The notes beneath the pieces are model-generated. The model was not told the origin of the DNA. It made no database searches and saw only the letters and a program-made list of their open reading frames with translations. The position numbers were made by a program, and so were the translations under genes. Positions 61,800 through 64,000 of a DNA stretch of 64,000 bases are shown one piece after another. Origin of the DNA: Narthecium ossifragum (Eukaryota; Streptophyta; Magnoliopsida; Dioscoreales; Nartheciaceae); the NCBI GenBank assembly GCA_963920575.1, contig OY986974.1, forward strand, positions 23,908,509 through 23,972,508, written 5' to 3'. Numbering within the stretch: position 1 is the stretch's first letter; every line of letters begins with the position of its first letter.

Positions 61800-62860
61800 T
61801 GTGGTTGCGTCGGGTCTAGTTGGAGGCTAAATTGGATCTGGCTCGGCCTCTGATTGCACCCAACTCTAACTCGACCTCGATTTACGCAAACCTCATTAGC
61901 ACACAATCATCTGTTAGTTTCCATTGAATGGTTTGCAATCTTAAATCTAGATTTTGTTTGCTAATCATTCATTTGTTTCACAATTAATTTCAGCTCAAAA
62001 CACTCCGTTGGATTGAGTTATATCAGTTCAAAATGGATATAATTAATTTCTCTATAATTAATTCTATTTGATTTAACTTTCTCCAAAAATAATGACCTAA
62101 TTATCCTTAGTTAGTGTTTTTAGTGATCTGATTCACAATCAATAAGAGAGTGAGATTACTTACAATATGGGCATTTATATCTCCTGTATGAGTCAACGAT
62201 TTGTGTATATGGTCATAACCATGTACATTACACATGTCATTGAATCGGTAGTGAGATACCGATCAATTGATCTGATTTATTAGTATAACAATACCGATAG
62301 ACTAAATCAATACTGATTAAATATTTAAATATACCAATGATCGAATTGGTAGTGAGATATCGATCAGTACCGATCAATCGGTAGTGAGATATAACACTAC
62401 CGATGGACTATATCAATCAATCGGTATCTCATTATCGATCCGAGGGCATGTGCAATACACATACACGTGTCCATGTAGACAAATCTCAATTCATTTAGTT
62501 ATATTCAAAATCATTTTGATGAAGATTGCAATACGAGCATTGATATTATTTAGCATTTTTTCTGACATAATGCTGTCAAAAAACCTTTCTCTTGGGTGAA
62601 AAATTAATCTAAAGGGCCTTTTTGCAATGAAAAAGAGGGTGCAAAACGGAAATACCAATAAGGCGAAGGTTTCCCCCCAAAAAATAGCCATAAGATAGAG
62701 AGGTATTTGCAAAAAACCCAATAAAATTGAAGACAATAAGAGTAACTGTTATCATTCAATACAGATAAATGAGGACTATGCAACCTTTATTACAGCATCA
62801 TACAGACAAATGACTAGAAACATTTACATAGCTTGATTCATACTAATTGGAACACAGAAA
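61800..62860. other. Intergenic sequence with a short dispersed repeat
   Basis: Between 62236 and 62440 the motif CGGTAGTGAGATA(C/T)CGATCA recurs at least three times, with inverted partial copies (CGGTATCTCATTATCGATC). The rest is AT-rich without recognisable genes. Confidence 0.5.
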
Positions 62861-62943
62861 ATTACATAAAAACTAGGGGAGGAACCTGAAGAAGGGATAA
62901 GAGAGGAGATAAACAGTGGAAGAACAATCTACGAGGATGATGC

Positions 62944-63172
62944 TCAAGATTGGACCAGCTTCTTGACGATGGAAGCCATGTACTTTCCTTGGTGCTCGGC
63001 GAGAGAAAGTTCCACATCGCTCGCATCCCTTGTGCCATCACCTGCAAAAACTCCAGCGCCATAAGGGGAGCCCCCTCTAACATCGTCCATCTTGAACATA
63101 TTGGCTCCAAAGGTGTATCCCACTGGTACGAACAGCATTCCATGGTGGACTAATTGAGTAATCGCAGTCCAC
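62944..63172 (-). CDS. Last exon of an FQR1/WrbA-type NAD(P)H:quinone oxidoreductase (partial)
   Basis: After a CAG acceptor the minus strand encodes WTAITQLVHHGMLFVPVGYT, FGANMFKMDDVRGGSPYGAG, FAGDGTRDASDVEL and AEHQGKYMASIVKKL to a stop at 62944-62946. These are the C-terminal blocks of the flavodoxin-like FMN quinone reductases (FQR1, WrbA). They reduce quinones by two electrons in the cytosol or at the plasma membrane. The exon starts with the third base of a codon, and relatives have a GGGQETxA segment just before. No further exon is visible up to 64000, so the preceding intron is longer than 800 bp and the rest of the gene lies outside. Confidence 0.88.
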
Positions 63173-64000
63173 CTGCGTAAAGGAAGCAGAAGCACTCGAC
63201 AAATTAGATATGGCCGAGATAACAGCAATTTACAATATAAAGAACTCTTGTTCTTTCGTTGCTATAAGCTCAGCCACAAAGCTGAAAGGAATTATATCCT
63301 CATGCCACATCACCCGAAAAATGTTTCACAGTTTCAGATACAAGGTGAAATGATTTCATAAAAAAGAAAGAACCTCTGATCCTTTTGGATCAGGGACGTA
63401 GCAAAATTTGTGAAGGCTGAGTGCAGTTTTACTTTTGTCTTGAGGCCATCATACAAAATGACAAGTTCGCATGCTCCTCTAACAAGGCAGCACGGCAGAA
63501 GAAATCAATAGCAAACACCACAGTGGTTTATACTACTCAGTAATACAACAACATGCTCTGTGATGCTCATGAAAATGATACCAAAAGCACATAATTAAAG
63601 GCTTAGCTCAAGATAGTCGGCCCAAGGAGTGACATTTGACTATGTCCTCACAGTTGTCTGGAGGATAATTGGAGCTATATCATGCTTATTCAACCCTGAT
63701 CTTTAGGGTTGTCAGGTGTCTCAAGTCCACTATTGTCGGATATAAGATGGCTCAAGTCTAGGCATCAAAGGTCTCGAGTTAACTACTATATAGAACATTT
63801 AAAGAGGTACACCTACATCTAAAACTAAATCAGAGGCCTAACCAGATGTGCTTAACCAGTGTATTTCCGCAAATGTCGCTTCAACAAACTACTAAGGTGG
63901 CTCGCAATTTGCTCAAGTTAAGTGCAAATGACAAGAACAGGAGGGTCATAATTGCAAGCTTACTTTTTTATTAAAACATTGGAAACATTACAGTTAGGAA
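63173..64000 (-). other. Intron of the FQR1-type gene
   Basis: No coding block of the family could be found on the minus strand here. Nothing else recognised. Confidence 0.5.

Overview
This is eukaryotic plant nuclear DNA, most probably from a monocot with a repeat-rich genome. The reasons are spliced genes with GT-AG introns, plant-specific gene families, LINE, Copia, Gypsy-type LTR, Mutator-like and hAT-like elements, GC-rich first exons and a 200-base assembly gap. The species cannot be told from the window alone.

Left third (1-25.3 kb). Two tandem copies of one locus lie on the minus strand. Each carries long arrays of small exons that encode pentapeptide repeats. The best family match is the BTB/POZ-pentapeptide protein FIP2 (KCTD9-like), but no BTB exon is present in either copy. 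Nearly every internal exon is 60 nt, phase 0, and encodes 20 residues, which is four pentapeptides or one turn of a right-handed quadrilateral beta-helix. The left copy (about 2.4-10.8 kb) has been expanded by local exon+intron duplications with periods of about 190, 650 and 946 bp. It has been invaded by a solo LTR and by a Mutator-like element that itself holds a solo LTR. The right copy (13.8-25.2 kb) is split by an 8.4-kb LINE, which is itself split by a 2.4-kb solo LTR. A Copia fragment cuts off its 5' side. The shared 3' flanks (1-1590 and 10984-12591) show the tandem duplication directly.

Middle (25.3-46 kb). A truncated Copia element is followed by a complete nine-exon gene on the minus strand. 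It encodes a conserved plant-specific protein of 904 aa, possibly the TRAPPII-associated protein TRIPP. Then come a Mutator-like element that appears to carry a PP2C gene fragment, and a second, 5'-truncated LINE on the minus strand that is interrupted by a solo LTR of the same family as above and by an hAT-like element.

Right third (46-64 kb). This is the gene-rich part. It holds a papain-type cysteine protease (minus, 353 aa, three exons), an SRPK-type SR-protein kinase (plus, 531 aa, four exons), a spliced but broken 3' fragment of a SLC40A3/MAR1-type plastid transporter (plus), a GPI-anchored GH17 beta-1,3-glucanase with an X8 domain (minus, 488 aa, two exons), and the last exon of an FQR1-type NAD(P)H:quinone oxidoreductase (minus). 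These genes are not functionally linked. Their order is ordinary plant gene order separated by transposon debris.
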